Source: Phragmites australis (Eukaryota > Streptophyta > Magnoliopsida > Poales > Poaceae). From it: a stretch of DNA of 64,000 nucleotides. This document shows positions 24,625-35,140 of this stretch, in pieces. The notes under the pieces were generated by a model, which worked only from the letters and a program-made list of their open reading frames with translations, did not search any database and had not been told where the DNA came from. Position 1 is the stretch's first letter. Each line of letters begins with the position of its first letter. The DNA lies in NCBI RefSeq assembly GCF_958298935.1, contig NC_084924.1:9858001-9922000 (forward strand), given 5' to 3'. A program made the translations under genes and the position numbers.

Positions 24625-25535
24625 ATTAAATTTCACAAATCTATCCATTTTTTTCCTTAATAGTTACAGAACCATCATTTTTTTCTATTTCACAAACCCA
24701 CTGATACTTTTAGCAGAATGTCAAGAACACACATTTTTTCCGTTTTCGGTCACTGTTCACAGTCACTGTTCACTATGTAGTGGTTTTCTATTTCTCTAAA
24801 ATTTAGTGGTCTTTTTTTTCTCTAAAAATCTTAATTTTTTTTAAAAATATTTTATAATCCATGTGGAACCTATTTTAAATTGATTCATCAAAAATTATGT
24901 GTAAGATTTAAACTGAAATTCTTCGAAACAAGCTACTTTTATAACTTCTAATAATTGTTAGATCTCAAATAAAATCTCAAAAATCTACAACAAATCACTA
25001 ATATTCTTATTATGTGATGTACTAATTTCTAAAATTATTTGTAGATATAATTTTTATAGTGAAAAATGAGTTCATTTGAAATACATATAAATTGAGCATT
25101 TCAAAGGGCTCATTTTTTCAACATATAACCTATGACTAAAAATAAATTTAGAAAATTAGTACATCATATAAAAAAAATATTAATAAAATTTTCAGATTTT
25201 GAGATTTTATTTGAAGCACTAACAATTGTTAGAAGTTATAAAAGTAGACTTTTTTTAAATTTTAGTTTAAATTCTATAAATATTTTTTTAATCTAATTAA
25301 AATGAGTTACTAATGGATTATAGAATACTTAAAAAGACCACTAATTTTTAAGTGATAGAAAATCACTGTGATAATGAACAGTAACTATGAAGAGGGACCG
25401 AAAACGTAAAAGCCTTGAATTTGTGACATTCTGTGCAAAGTAAAGTATCGATTGGTTTGTGAAATAGTCAAGAAAAATGGTGAATTTTTTATTATTAGAA
25501 AAAAATGATGAGTTTATGAAATTTATTCAAATAAA
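24625..25535. repeat. 0.9-kb foldback (long inverted repeat)
   Basis: The left and right halves are imperfect inverted copies of each other around a centre near 25085-25095. Matching landmarks include gcagaatgtca (left) with tgacattctgtgc (right), cgttttcggtc with gaccgaaaacg, tagtggtctttttt with aaaagaccacta, and gttagatctcaaat with its relaxed mirror near 25200-25225. Arms are about 450 bp with almost no loop. Both arms are AT-rich and non-coding. This is the structure of a foldback-type or long-arm MITE. A target duplication was not identified. Confidence 0.75.
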
Positions 25536-26091
25536 AAGGAAGGCAGGCTAATAGCCTCGTACTAGTATTATTAGATTGGATGGCTCGTACACCATGGAAA
25601 CGACATTTCCTGTTTGTTACGTAGTTGCTTTATCTTCCTGGGGCTAACAGTAAAAGTTGTCCTCATCCCCCAGTTTTATCCACAGCCAAGCGACGTGTGG
25701 AAGGTGGAATGCATTTCGTTTCTTGTTCCGTTGTTTTCTTCTCTGGAAAAGAAATGGATATCTGCAGCCTTTTGCTACAGAAACTTTGAATCATTTCCTC
25801 AAGAAGGCAGGAGATTCCATCACGCCGAGACATAATATATCAGAGAGAGAGAGAGAGAGATGCCATTGCTGGGAAGGAGATCAATGGTCACTTCGTCTCT
25901 TAGTTTCTCCTCCCCAGGGAACTACTGGATGTTCCTAGTCAGGACAGACTCATGACCATTGGACATGTGTTCGCGGCGAACGCCGGGACTGACCTGGACG
26001 GGTTCTAGACGACTGCGGCGGAGGCTGCTATGGTCTCGCTCCAGGTAGCCGTAACAGACGGACACTGACGACTCAGTGGAGGACGACTGAC
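25536..26091. other. intergenic, with GA microsatellite
   Basis: A (GA)n run occupies about 25841-25861. The flanking open frames (25614-25938, +) have no recognisable domain and are not called. Confidence 0.5.
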
Positions 26092-26505
26092 GTGCTCTTG
26101 TCAGCCTCGGCTTCCACGGTCCAGTTAGCCGAAGCACAGCCGGCCATCAACTTTTGGCAGCGGCGACGGACTCGAGGCAGGCGGCAGCGGCGCGCGGAAG
26201 CCGTGATGCGGGAGGTCGCACTCCAGGAGGCCGCGGCGAAGGCCCGGGTGTCCGCCGCGCTCCAGGCGGCCGCGGCGGAGGTCGCGTTGCAGGCGGCCAT
26301 GGCTGAGGCCGCGTCCCCCGGAGGCCGCGGCGGAGACCGCGTCGCGAGCGGCCATGGCAGAGGCCGCGCTCCAGTCGGCCGCGAGTCCGCAACAAAGGCT
26401 GCGTCCCAGGAGATCGAGGCCGAGGTGGAGAATGATTCCTTGCACAACGGGAAGGCTATGCTTTGGAACTTTGGTACGCGCCGACTGGAGCACACAGCTG
26501 TTTAA
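26092..26505 (+). other. Ala-rich coding-like segment of unknown origin
   Basis: A 137-codon + frame with no internal stop has GC-rich composition against AT-rich surroundings. Residues about 40-80 are an Ala/Glu/Val-rich series (ALQAAAAEVALQAAMAEAA) that continues in the next frame as EAAAETASRAAMAEAALQ, so the repeat crosses a frameshift. It looks like a decayed helical or coiled-coil coding repeat, as seen in some retroelement gag regions, but I recognise no family. Confidence 0.25.
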
Positions 26506-29500
26506 TTCTAGAGGTGAGCTAGCAATTATAGTGATCTTGTTTTAAGCAAGCTAGCAAATGATGCATTATTTTACTTATGCTCTTGTACCGGCCTATAACA
26601 TTGTTTTAATTCTCATTTTTTCCTCATTCTATCTAAGATCCTGAAGAGCAGCAGTTGTAGCTCTATACCTTAAAAGACAGAACACATTAATTGGGATTTA
26701 GTTTCTCGTTTTATCATTCTATATAAGAACCTTCATCGAGAATGTAAGAGCAGCTCTCTACTCTAGTATCAATCAAGTTGAAGAACCATATGCTCGAGTA
26801 ATTATTAGATCAGTTCATTTTTGTCTTTAAAATATCTTTTATTGAGATTTACAGAAACTATATATAGTCGATTTTACAGAGATAATGAACTAGCAAAAAT
26901 GACATCTAGCTAAATTGTAAAGAATGTCAAAATTTAGGGCTGCTGTTAGCGTTGTTATTCTCTTCATGTTAAACGAATAGCAGAGCCCTTACACTTGTTT
27001 TAAAAAAAACAGATTGCAAATTTGAAAAGAGTATTGTTAATCTACTACTATGAGATATGCATGTCTTCAACAGGCTAACCTCCATTTGACATGATAAGAA
27101 TACTAAATATTCCCAAATTCTAATAAAATGTTTTTATAGGTTATGTTACAGATCAATTTGTTAAAGACTAGAAGTAGATCCTATTTATAACTTTATGATA
27201 TATTATTTCCATTAAAATATTATGATTTGTTGGTTAGATTATACATCTATACATACCTAAGACTAAACTTTTCATATTCTACGTCTTAGGGTTTAGCAGT
27301 TTCGGCGCCGGAAATTATCTGATAGGCAATATGTTTTTTTATGCATGTGAGTTATTTTGCTGTTAAAATTATTGTACAGCACTATATATAACCATGCATC
27401 ATCTTAGCTTGATATATAAGACCAAGCCTAATATGTTGTACATACTATGTAACTGATATATATCATCAGCAGATAAAGTCTTACAAAGATGGAAACAACA
27501 AAAATTAACGTTTCCTTAAACCAAAAAATTATTGAGGCGAATTAATTTGTCAAGGACCATTCGATCATAGAATTAAATAATTAGTACTTGGTGATAAAAT
27601 TCAATATTTTTGTGACGTGAAGGACTAATTCCGTATTATTTACCCAGAAAACTTCAATGCATGAGAGTCAGCTAGCCCTGCGTCATGCATGATACATTCG
27701 GTCTAAGATTGAAGTCAACGGATGCTTTGATTAATTGTCTTCCTCTATTTGCAGTTGATCTCCGAACTCATGAGTTATGCGATAATTTCTAATTGTATAT
27801 GGAGTTTGGAATTGACCACATGAACAATTTGAAAGGTTTGACCCCTTATTAAGGCCAGCTGAAGGCACATATATCTCTTTCCCATATGTAGTGTTGTATT
27901 TGACTCTTGACTCTATGACATGTTCTTCTTTTATGTTACTGAACTTAGCCAATACTTCATATATATAACTACATTACTCTAAAATTATCGAATATGCATG
28001 GTGCTTTTAAAGTAATAAATGCTAAACTCAGCGATATATTTTTTATATGGCAAATCTTGATAGTTTCAAACATACTAATACTCAGATTTTAGAAAGTTTG
28101 GCTCTATATATAAAAGAACAAATAGTGTTTCTATAAGTTGAATGTACACTCCATGACAAATTCCATCCCATGCACTGGGTATTCTAGTTAATTATAGTAG
28201 ATAATTTTGAATGAACATAGCCCCCATGGCAAAGGAAGACAATCAATATTGAAAAGATGGATAACTATACTTTGTGTGGCCTGAACTCGACCAGTACCTA
28301 TGTCCTTCATATAGACATAAACATACCCTATTTTTTGTTGCAGATACACATTTATTTTGTTACATGATCCCAGATACAAGTGGAAAGGTAGCACATACAT
28401 TTCCGGCTTAGTATAGACTTAATTTTTTTCCACAAACTAACCCTTTAACCTTTATATGATTGAACCATGACAAAACCTTCGTAACATTTTTTTAATCCAT
28501 TGAATAACTCTACACTGCAAGACTCGGTGTTAACATAATTGGATAGCATGCTACTAGGAGCTAAGTTATTTCACATAATACATTCTTTCCTGTTGAAATT
28601 ACTTATCAATGTGCACAGGCTGCATTGACCACAACGAGAAGACCTTATGCATGCTTCAATTTGGATTACATGGTTTGCTTCGACTAATTGTATACCAGAT
28701 TACCAACTCTAGCATGCACCATTAGCAACATGCAATTAAATAATAATTACATGTGGTGAAAATGATGTTTCAGAAACCAAAGTATGTGCAAATATACAAA
28801 TTTACTAACAATTGGTCCAGAGAATATATCAAGATTCCAATTAGTGCGATCAATGCATTCAAAACAACATTAAGCCCACTTGATCTTTAGTGTTCCGTTC
28901 CGTCTCAGCCCTATATCATATTTTAACAATCTTGTTAAAAATTATATATAAGGCACGTATTTACTGTTAATTTCTAAATTATTTTTCTACTTATTTGTTT
29001 TTAAATTTGGACAAGGCTCCCACATAAACCATATCCTTCTAGAACACAGGATACGGTTGTCACTCTTTAGTAGTTGTACTTGTTTTATCAATTTTATATT
29101 CTTATTACTTTTTAGATCTTTGTACTAATATACCATATGAAACGGGGTATTATTCTGTTATATATCATTTGTGTTTCTACCAAAAAAAAGGAATAAATTT
29201 CGTGTATGCTTAAAGGTACCGACTCATATAGCCTAAGGATAGTGTACTTGCAACCGTAGCTTATCAGAGTAACGAATAAATCTGTTTAAACCCTGCTTTT
29301 CTCCCAAGTAACTGGTCATATGTCCGGAAGGAAAATTGGATTCCAATGTTTAGTCAAGGGTGGAGGCACATACATTGGTTTGTGTGGTCATTTGTCTAGT
29401 CCGTGTTTTTATTCTTAAAATATATCGTCTTTTAGACAATTGCACAAAAGTACAAGACTATTGAATTTCTTTTGCTTATAATAAGCACATCATATCTTTT

Positions 29501-31370
29501 ACAAAATTGCATAAAAGTCTAAGATTACGAATTTTTTATATATCTAGGTTTTTGAATAATGAATCCCGCACATATTTTCTATGGCTTCACACTTTTAATT
29601 GTGGCAAACAGACTACTTATTAAACTGCTCTACGGTTTGATATTTTCCGAGAAAGTACATGAAGTCTGCATTCTTAGATGTCCCGCATGCATTACATTGT
29701 ATGGCGTCTAGCAGAATTGCTTGGCTCGCACAAGGGACAGTGGGTCCTTTCAATTCGGTCTTTTTCCACTGGATGGTATGTTCAGCATCTTTTTACATGT
29801 TAGATAGATCTATGCATACATAGTTAGATCAGGTTGAGATCTTGTGTCAATATCCACCGAGCTCCTTAATTTTTTTTCTGTCTGCGATAATATGGATGTC
29901 CCGATATCTAAAATGTTGCTATGAATGATTATTGTTCTTGCTCAAAGATGGATATATATTGTTGTCAATTTTGCTTGCATGACAACCTTGTTCAATGAAT
30001 TACACCACTGATTAATCGAACAGTTTATACTTTATACACGTCTATGCAGGTTTGGATCAAATCGAAGTGCTTCACACTGAATTAAGTTGTGATGCATCAT
30101 GCATGGTTGCATGCTCATGGCCTATGCTATATGCATAGGCCTAGTGACATTGCCCTTTGGAACACGGGAATTATTTGCTTCGGGAGTAGAAGCTCCTGCA
30201 TTTCAAGTGGGTGTGCAGCTGGTTTCATCTTCTTGGATAGGCCGGCTGCAGAACGGACAGTTCTCTGGTACTACGTACTGTGACGCTCAATGTACGCAGT
30301 CCTGATGTGGTACGTACGTATGCCTGTTGCATAGATACAATTTATTGGCCTTTTTAACACAAAGTACTTGAGAATGACAAGACTAGATACATGTGCACAC
30401 ACTGTTTGTCCTAAGCCTCTGTAGTACAGCATGTGACCTTTGATAGCTTGCATTGTGTGGGTGGAATTTATCGATCGGTGTACAATTTACGTGCACAAAC
30501 AGTTACAATATATTACTGCTAGGGCCCATCGCGGTGACAGATCAATTGCAGTTCTTGTTATGGCAGAAGTTGAGGTTGCCAGTGAAGGACTACGAAATCA
30601 GAGCATAGATATAGGTTTTCCTTTTAGGCATGCAATATTTTATGTTAATGAATTTTTATTTGGGAAACTGCACATACATGTTGGTATACATGTCTTTCGT
30701 TCCGTTTATTTTTTTTTAACTTTATGAAGTTTTGGTATACATGTCTCTCGTGCATGTGGGGCCTTAGGGCATTACTTAGAGCTATCTCAAAAAATAAAAA
30801 CGCATATAAGCAAGAAGGGGGCCGGGATGCCAGCATTCTCAATCCATTTTTTTAGCAAGAGCTCGCGATCCTATGAGATTGGAGAAGTGTTCTACTTCTC
30901 TTTGAAGGACAAAAGTGTGCTCAAATATACGGTGCGGGGTGTGGCCATACAAGAGGATTGGAGGCTCAGGGCCTGTTTGGGTCAGTGGCATAGATTGCCA
31001 AAGTTTCTTAGCCGAAGTGTGACAAGCCACAATCCTTCGTGGCGTCCAAATAGTCAACCACAGCTTAGGTAAATTTTGGCAAAAGTTTGTTTGTATGATA
31101 GGTGGGACATGGAGCTAGAAAAATGTGGCATGTCAAAAGTATGGCTTAAACCAAACGCTAGCAATATATAGTTAGCTACCTAAGTTGTGGCAAATTGTAG
31201 CATATAACAAAGCATGCTCTAAGTTATTCTTTAGTATTAGAATATCGTAAAGGACAAATGTCTGTGGTTTGAAAATTTGAGAGGGTTGTGAAAGAGTGAC
31301 TATTCCTCGGACTTTGAGAGTGGTCTTAGAGAATTTGTGCTCAGAAGCTCATGACATATCTCACAATATC
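26506..31370. other. intergenic region, no gene seen
   Basis: AT-rich DNA with only short frames. A weak GCCTGTTTGGG motif near 30970 resembles a Tourist-type end but has no partner. The frames near 30089-30305 and 30827-31072 carry no recognisable domain. I see no RNA gene. Confidence 0.5.
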
Positions 31371-31648
31371 AGATCTACTCAGGGGTTGAGAACCGAGCTT
31401 AGCTCGGTTAGCAACGCCAACCCGTGTTTGAAGCCTGGCTTCAGCGCACGTGCTCATTCGGGGTTTTTAACCCTATCTGCTCTCGGGATGAGTCCCGAGC
31501 TAGGCTTAGTGTACGCACACACGTACGCTTTAAGTGGATGTGTGTGGTTGCACACTAAGGATCTAGAGCCTTTTAATATGTCTTTAGCGTGGGTTAAAAC
31601 ATGCATGAGCATGAGTGGTGTACCTAAAAAAGATCTACTCAGGGGTTG
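31371..31648. repeat. 18-bp direct repeat flanking 242 bp
   Basis: AGATCTACTCAGGGGTTG occurs exactly at 31371-31388 and 31631-31648, 260 bp apart. The intervening DNA has a local palindrome (gagcttagctc) and carries an open + frame (31296-31685) without a recognisable domain. It is too long for a transposon target duplication, so it is more likely the junction of a collapsed tandem repeat. Confidence 0.6.
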
Positions 31649-33559
31649 CGGCCCTATCAAAGCTAATAATATGTTTCTCACTTGATTGTATTTAGTTTTG
31701 AAGATACAAATTGTGCGCTAAGCATCTAATCTGACAATAAGGTCAAGCTAGGTAGCATATGTATAAATGACCAGCGTTTGCAATGTCTTAATCTGATGTT
31801 GATCACTACATGGTATAACTTAATTGAATGCTGCTAACTAGCTATGGTAATTAGTCGCATAGTTGGGAAACCGAACTTCAAATCTCGCATTAGTTTAATT
31901 ATATCAGTCTAAAATCAATTTGGCTTTCAGTTAGGTCTGGAAAGAGTGGTTTTCTAGCAAAAATTATTACTACAGATAAACTGCGTCTTACCAATTGTAA
32001 ATGGAGAAATGTGTTCACATCTGAAATCAATGCTACAAGACTTGTGTATATAAGTACCTTGTACATTTGGGGAAGATAAAACTATACACTTCGGCGTAGA
32101 TCCGCACCTAGGTTAGAGATGCGCACTTCCATTTTTTTTTAAAAAAAGAACTGTACGTATCCATCTTGTTAAGATAAGAAAATCTGTAAGAAAATTGTTC
32201 AAATAATATTTTATTTGTGCATTGTGAAACAGACAAGATATAACTTACCTTTTGTGCATATAGAAAATGTTAATTTATTGCGTTTTTTAAAAATGCACAC
32301 ATGAACATATTTTTGCATAAATTTTTACAGATGTGCAAATTTTAACATGATGTGCATAATGTATGCACTTTTTTAGAACTTCTTGAAATGTAGAAATGCA
32401 CAAAGCTAGCTTCGGTGTAGATACGTGATACATCCAAGTGTAGAAAATCTGCACTTACTCTTTCTAGTGTTAACATCAAGTTAGCTGCATGTGTTGACAA
32501 AATTAAGATGCCAACGACTCACTTTAACCTGACGATGATGTTGTCTCCACGGGCCTACGACACTTCTATCGGCCAGGCAAGCGATAGTTATATCTTGAGT
32601 AGCATAACTGAATTCATTGGCCAGATCTGAAGTAGCAAATACATTGATGTGCCGCTTTATGAACTAAGCTAGTAGCTTTCAGCATATACTACTTAGCTGC
32701 ATGATGTCCAATGAAAAAGTAATTGGTAATTTGGTATATATACAAACTGAAACAATGCATAATCATTTCTAGTTGGAAGTACCATTATAGTTCCAACATC
32801 AACGACTATCAGGTCTGTAAATGTAATTGGAGTAACAGCCGACGCAAATTACTTTTTAGCATGAATGAATTACATAAAGATAAGGCTCGTGGAAGCTCGA
32901 TAAGAACAGATGTCGAACGAATAGCATTAATTTACCTTGAGGGATTCTTAAGAAGTTTGAATCAGATTTGCAATAATCCATCAAGAAAATATAGTGGGAA
33001 CTAGGAAATCTAAGCAACTAGCTAAATTGTTAATTCTCAATTCTAACACAATAAAAAGGGCTATTAGTTGATCCAAGAATGGTGTAATTATTCTATGAAA
33101 ACATCCGATGAACTACACACAATCTACAGCACCATAAAGCCGTCAAGAACCCTTAACATGCACTCAAGCTATATCATGGTAGGAGAAATTGACCTTCAGC
33201 CCTCAGCTAGCTGCTTTTCATTCTTCCAGCAACCAAACTGATTTATACTGGCTTCCTAGATGAGTTCCTCCACCACCAGATATTATGTGCTGATCTCCCG
33301 CATTAGAGAGAGATTCAGTTTGGCGATACAAAAGTTAACATAGATTAGATACCATTAATGAATCAACAGAGTGCATGCTGGCATAATACATCATGCGATG
33401 ACCAAACCAGGTTCATCGTCACACAGTCAATTACGAAGGCGAGAAAGAGAAATACACACATATTAACGCAAGAAATTATTGACGAGCTCATGGGATGGGG
33501 CAAGGATATGTGTAACTGCAGAGACTAGTTCTAGTACCGTACGTTGGTGGTGCTCGTGT
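31649..33559. other. TB1 3' flank, no gene seen
   Basis: AT-rich. Between about 32083 and 32440 the ends carry related motifs (cttcggcgtagat on the left, cttcggtgtagat and ccaagtgtag on the right) and a centre rich in ATGCACA, suggestive of an old MITE whose limits I cannot fix. The 3' UTR of TB1 must lie at the right edge, but no clear polyadenylation signal stood out. Confidence 0.4.
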
Positions 33560-34630
33560 TCAGTAGAACCGTGAGTTCTGAAAGACGACTCCACCGAGCT
33601 CCCATTGTTCTTGGCACAAGTAGTTGCTGCCGCCATATCCTCCATGGCCGAAGGCTAGGATCACGTCGTCTGCCTCGTTCGCGGTTGAGATTTCTTGCGT
33701 CCTTCCTCCATTGTTGAGAGTTGATGAGCACATCTCCTCCAATTCAGCTGCAGCACTCGTCATCATGTTCCTGGACGATGAGTGGTGGTTCAAATTGTTA
33801 GTGCTCGGCTGGTCCCTCGCCGCAGCCACCGCCTCAACGTCGATTGCTGATGCAAGCTTCACCCACCGCATCCGGTGCTTCTCCCTCGTCCGCTCTCTCG
33901 CCCTCTCCCTCGCCTTCGCCCTCGCCTCCTTGTCGGGGACCGGGTGCGCAAAGCCCGATTTAGGCGGCTTGGGGGTGGTCGCTGCCCTTCTTGCCTTGGC
34001 TGGCTTCTTCCCCTCGTTGCGGCCATTACCCTTCTGCTGTTGATCTCCTCCACCCAGCTCCTCCGCCGACTTGTGCTTGCCGTCGACGGAGAGGCTGCTG
34101 GAGCCGTCCTCCACGCACTCCGACGACGCGTCTTCGGTCATAATCTCCTGGATGGCGGCCTCGGACGTGTTGAGGAGCCATTGCACCGTCTTGCTGGCTT
34201 TGTCGAAGCCGAGCATGTCCTGGAGTGCGAAGAACTTGCGGGCGACGTCGAGGGACAGCCGCATCCGCCGGTCCCTCATCCCGCCGGCGGTGCATATCTT
34301 GCTGTGCCGGTCTTTCCTCGCCACCGCCGCCGCCCTGTCGAGGCTGGCACCTTGTGCATTGCCGGCGTCCAGCTTTGGTGCCGGCGGCTGCTCCATCACC
34401 GGGTGCATCGGCAGCTCCGGCGAGTCGATCACGGCGGGTGGCGGGGTGGCAGCGGCACTGCCTAGATGGTAACTGAGGTGGAAGCTGGCGTCGGCGGCGG
34501 TGAAGGGAGGGGAGCAAGGGTAGTAGAAGAAGCTGCTGGATTGGTCCGGCTTTGGGGAGGCTGGGCTGAGCTGCAGCTGTTGGTAAAGCGGCATGTCCAT
34601 GGGGCTTGGGGAATCACAGAAAGGAAACAT
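33560..34630 (-). CDS. tb1: TB1, TCP transcription factor of the CYC/TB1 class
   Basis: Intronless, 356 codons, ATG at 34630. TB1 is a nuclear DNA-binding repressor of axillary bud outgrowth; in maize it is the branching gene changed during domestication. The N-terminus [20 protein letters not shown] is characteristic of grass TB1. The TCP domain spans about residues 104-164: basic region starting [19 protein letters not shown], then a helix-loop-helix with [20 protein letters not shown]. The R domain (about 223-248, [18 protein letters not shown]) marks the CYC/TB1 clade. The conserved [18 protein letters not shown] linker and the C-terminal [12 protein letters not shown]...NSRFY are also present. 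Length is close to maize TB1, and no break or missing key residue is seen. The RING gene converges on it 22 kb away, and the upstream side faces a retroelement nest starting 4.4 kb away. A long upstream ORF in the leader may affect translation. Confidence 0.97.
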   Translation of the reverse strand: MFPFCDSPSPMDMPLYQQLQLSPASPKPDQSSSFFYYPCSPPFTAADASFHLSYHLGSAAATPPPAVIDSPELPMHPVMEQPPAPKLDAGNAQGASLDRAAAVARKDRHSKICTAGGMRDRRMRLSLDVARKFFALQDMLGFDKASKTVQWLLNTSEAAIQEIMTEDASSECVEDGSSSLSVDGKHKSAEELGGGDQQQKGNGRNEGKKPAKARRAATTPKPPKSGFAHPVPDKEARAKARERARERTREKHRMRWVKLASAIDVEAVAAARDQPSTNNLNHHSSSRNMMTSAAAELEEMCSSTLNNGGRTQEISTANEADDVILAFGHGGYGGSNYLCQEQWELGGVVFQNSRFY

Positions 34631-34635
34631 GTGCT

Positions 34636-34779
34636 TTACTGATGGGACTCCAAGGCCCCTGATGGCTGATGCCTCTCCCCCTCTCTAGGTCGGACTAAGA
34701 GCTGTGTGTGTCTGTGTATGAGCGTGAGAGAGCGAAGGAGTGTGTGTCTGTGTATGATCAGATGTGTCCGGCCATGCAT
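34636..34779 (-). CDS. upstream ORF in the TB1 leader, 47 codons
   Basis: An ATG at 34779 opens 47 codons rich in His, Arg and Leu and stops with TAA at 34638-34636, five bases before the TB1 ATG and out of frame with it. A second ATG inside it, in another frame, gives a 5-codon uORF (MAGHI). Both lie between the probable TATA box (35069) and the TB1 start. Whether they are transcribed and translated is unknown. A uORF ending this close to the main start would be expected to lower or condition TB1 translation. Confidence 0.4.
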   Translation of the reverse strand: MHGRTHLIIHRHTLLRSLTLIHRHTQLLVRPREGERHQPSGALESHQ

Positions 34780-35068
34780 AAGGTCTAGGCTTGTGTCTCG
34801 GACGGAGGTGAGAGAGTGTGTGTTTAAGAGGTCTAGGTGATCAGATCATCCCTCTATGCAAGTGCCGAGAGAGAGGGAGATGATTGGGTCCTAGCAGACT
34901 ACTTGTACATCCTCTTGAGCTAGCTCCACATCCAGAGAGGGAATGGGCTCATGTGCATAGCCTGTGTAGGAGACCAGCTACTAGAGAATTGTGTTGTGGT
35001 TAGGAAGCCTGGCATTTGTTGGATGTGAGACACTCAATCGTCTCCCCTACTTGAGAGGGCTGTGCTAT

Positions 35069-35075
35069 CTTATAG
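35069..35075 (-). promoter_or_regulatory. TATA box of TB1
   Basis: On the - strand CTATAAG lies in a CT-rich setting (ctctctctataagatagc), about 440 bp before the TB1 start. Transcription would begin near 35040, giving a leader of roughly 410 nt that contains the upstream ORFs. No other TATA-like element in a CT-rich context was seen in the leader region. Confidence 0.55.
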
Positions 35076-35115
35076 AGAGAGGAAGGGGGAGGGATACTGC
35101 TGTGTGCTCGTGTGG

Positions 35116-35140
35116 ATGAGGTGAGGTGAGGTGAGGTGAG
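35116..35140. repeat. pentanucleotide repeat just upstream of the TB1 TATA box
   Basis: About five GTGAG units (read on -: CTCAC), 40-65 bp upstream of the TATA box. Such a repeat is length-variable by nature and sits where core-promoter factors bind. Confidence 0.7.

Noticed and set aside
30970..31160. Tourist-like MITE starting GCCTGTTTGGG
   Set aside because: No inverted end and no TAA/TTA duplication; the candidate right end (accaaacgc) matches too poorly.
33875..34465. 196-codon open frame on the + strand opposite TB1
   Set aside because: Shadow of the GC-rich TB1 coding strand. It has no domain, and the TCP and R domains on the other strand explain the openness.
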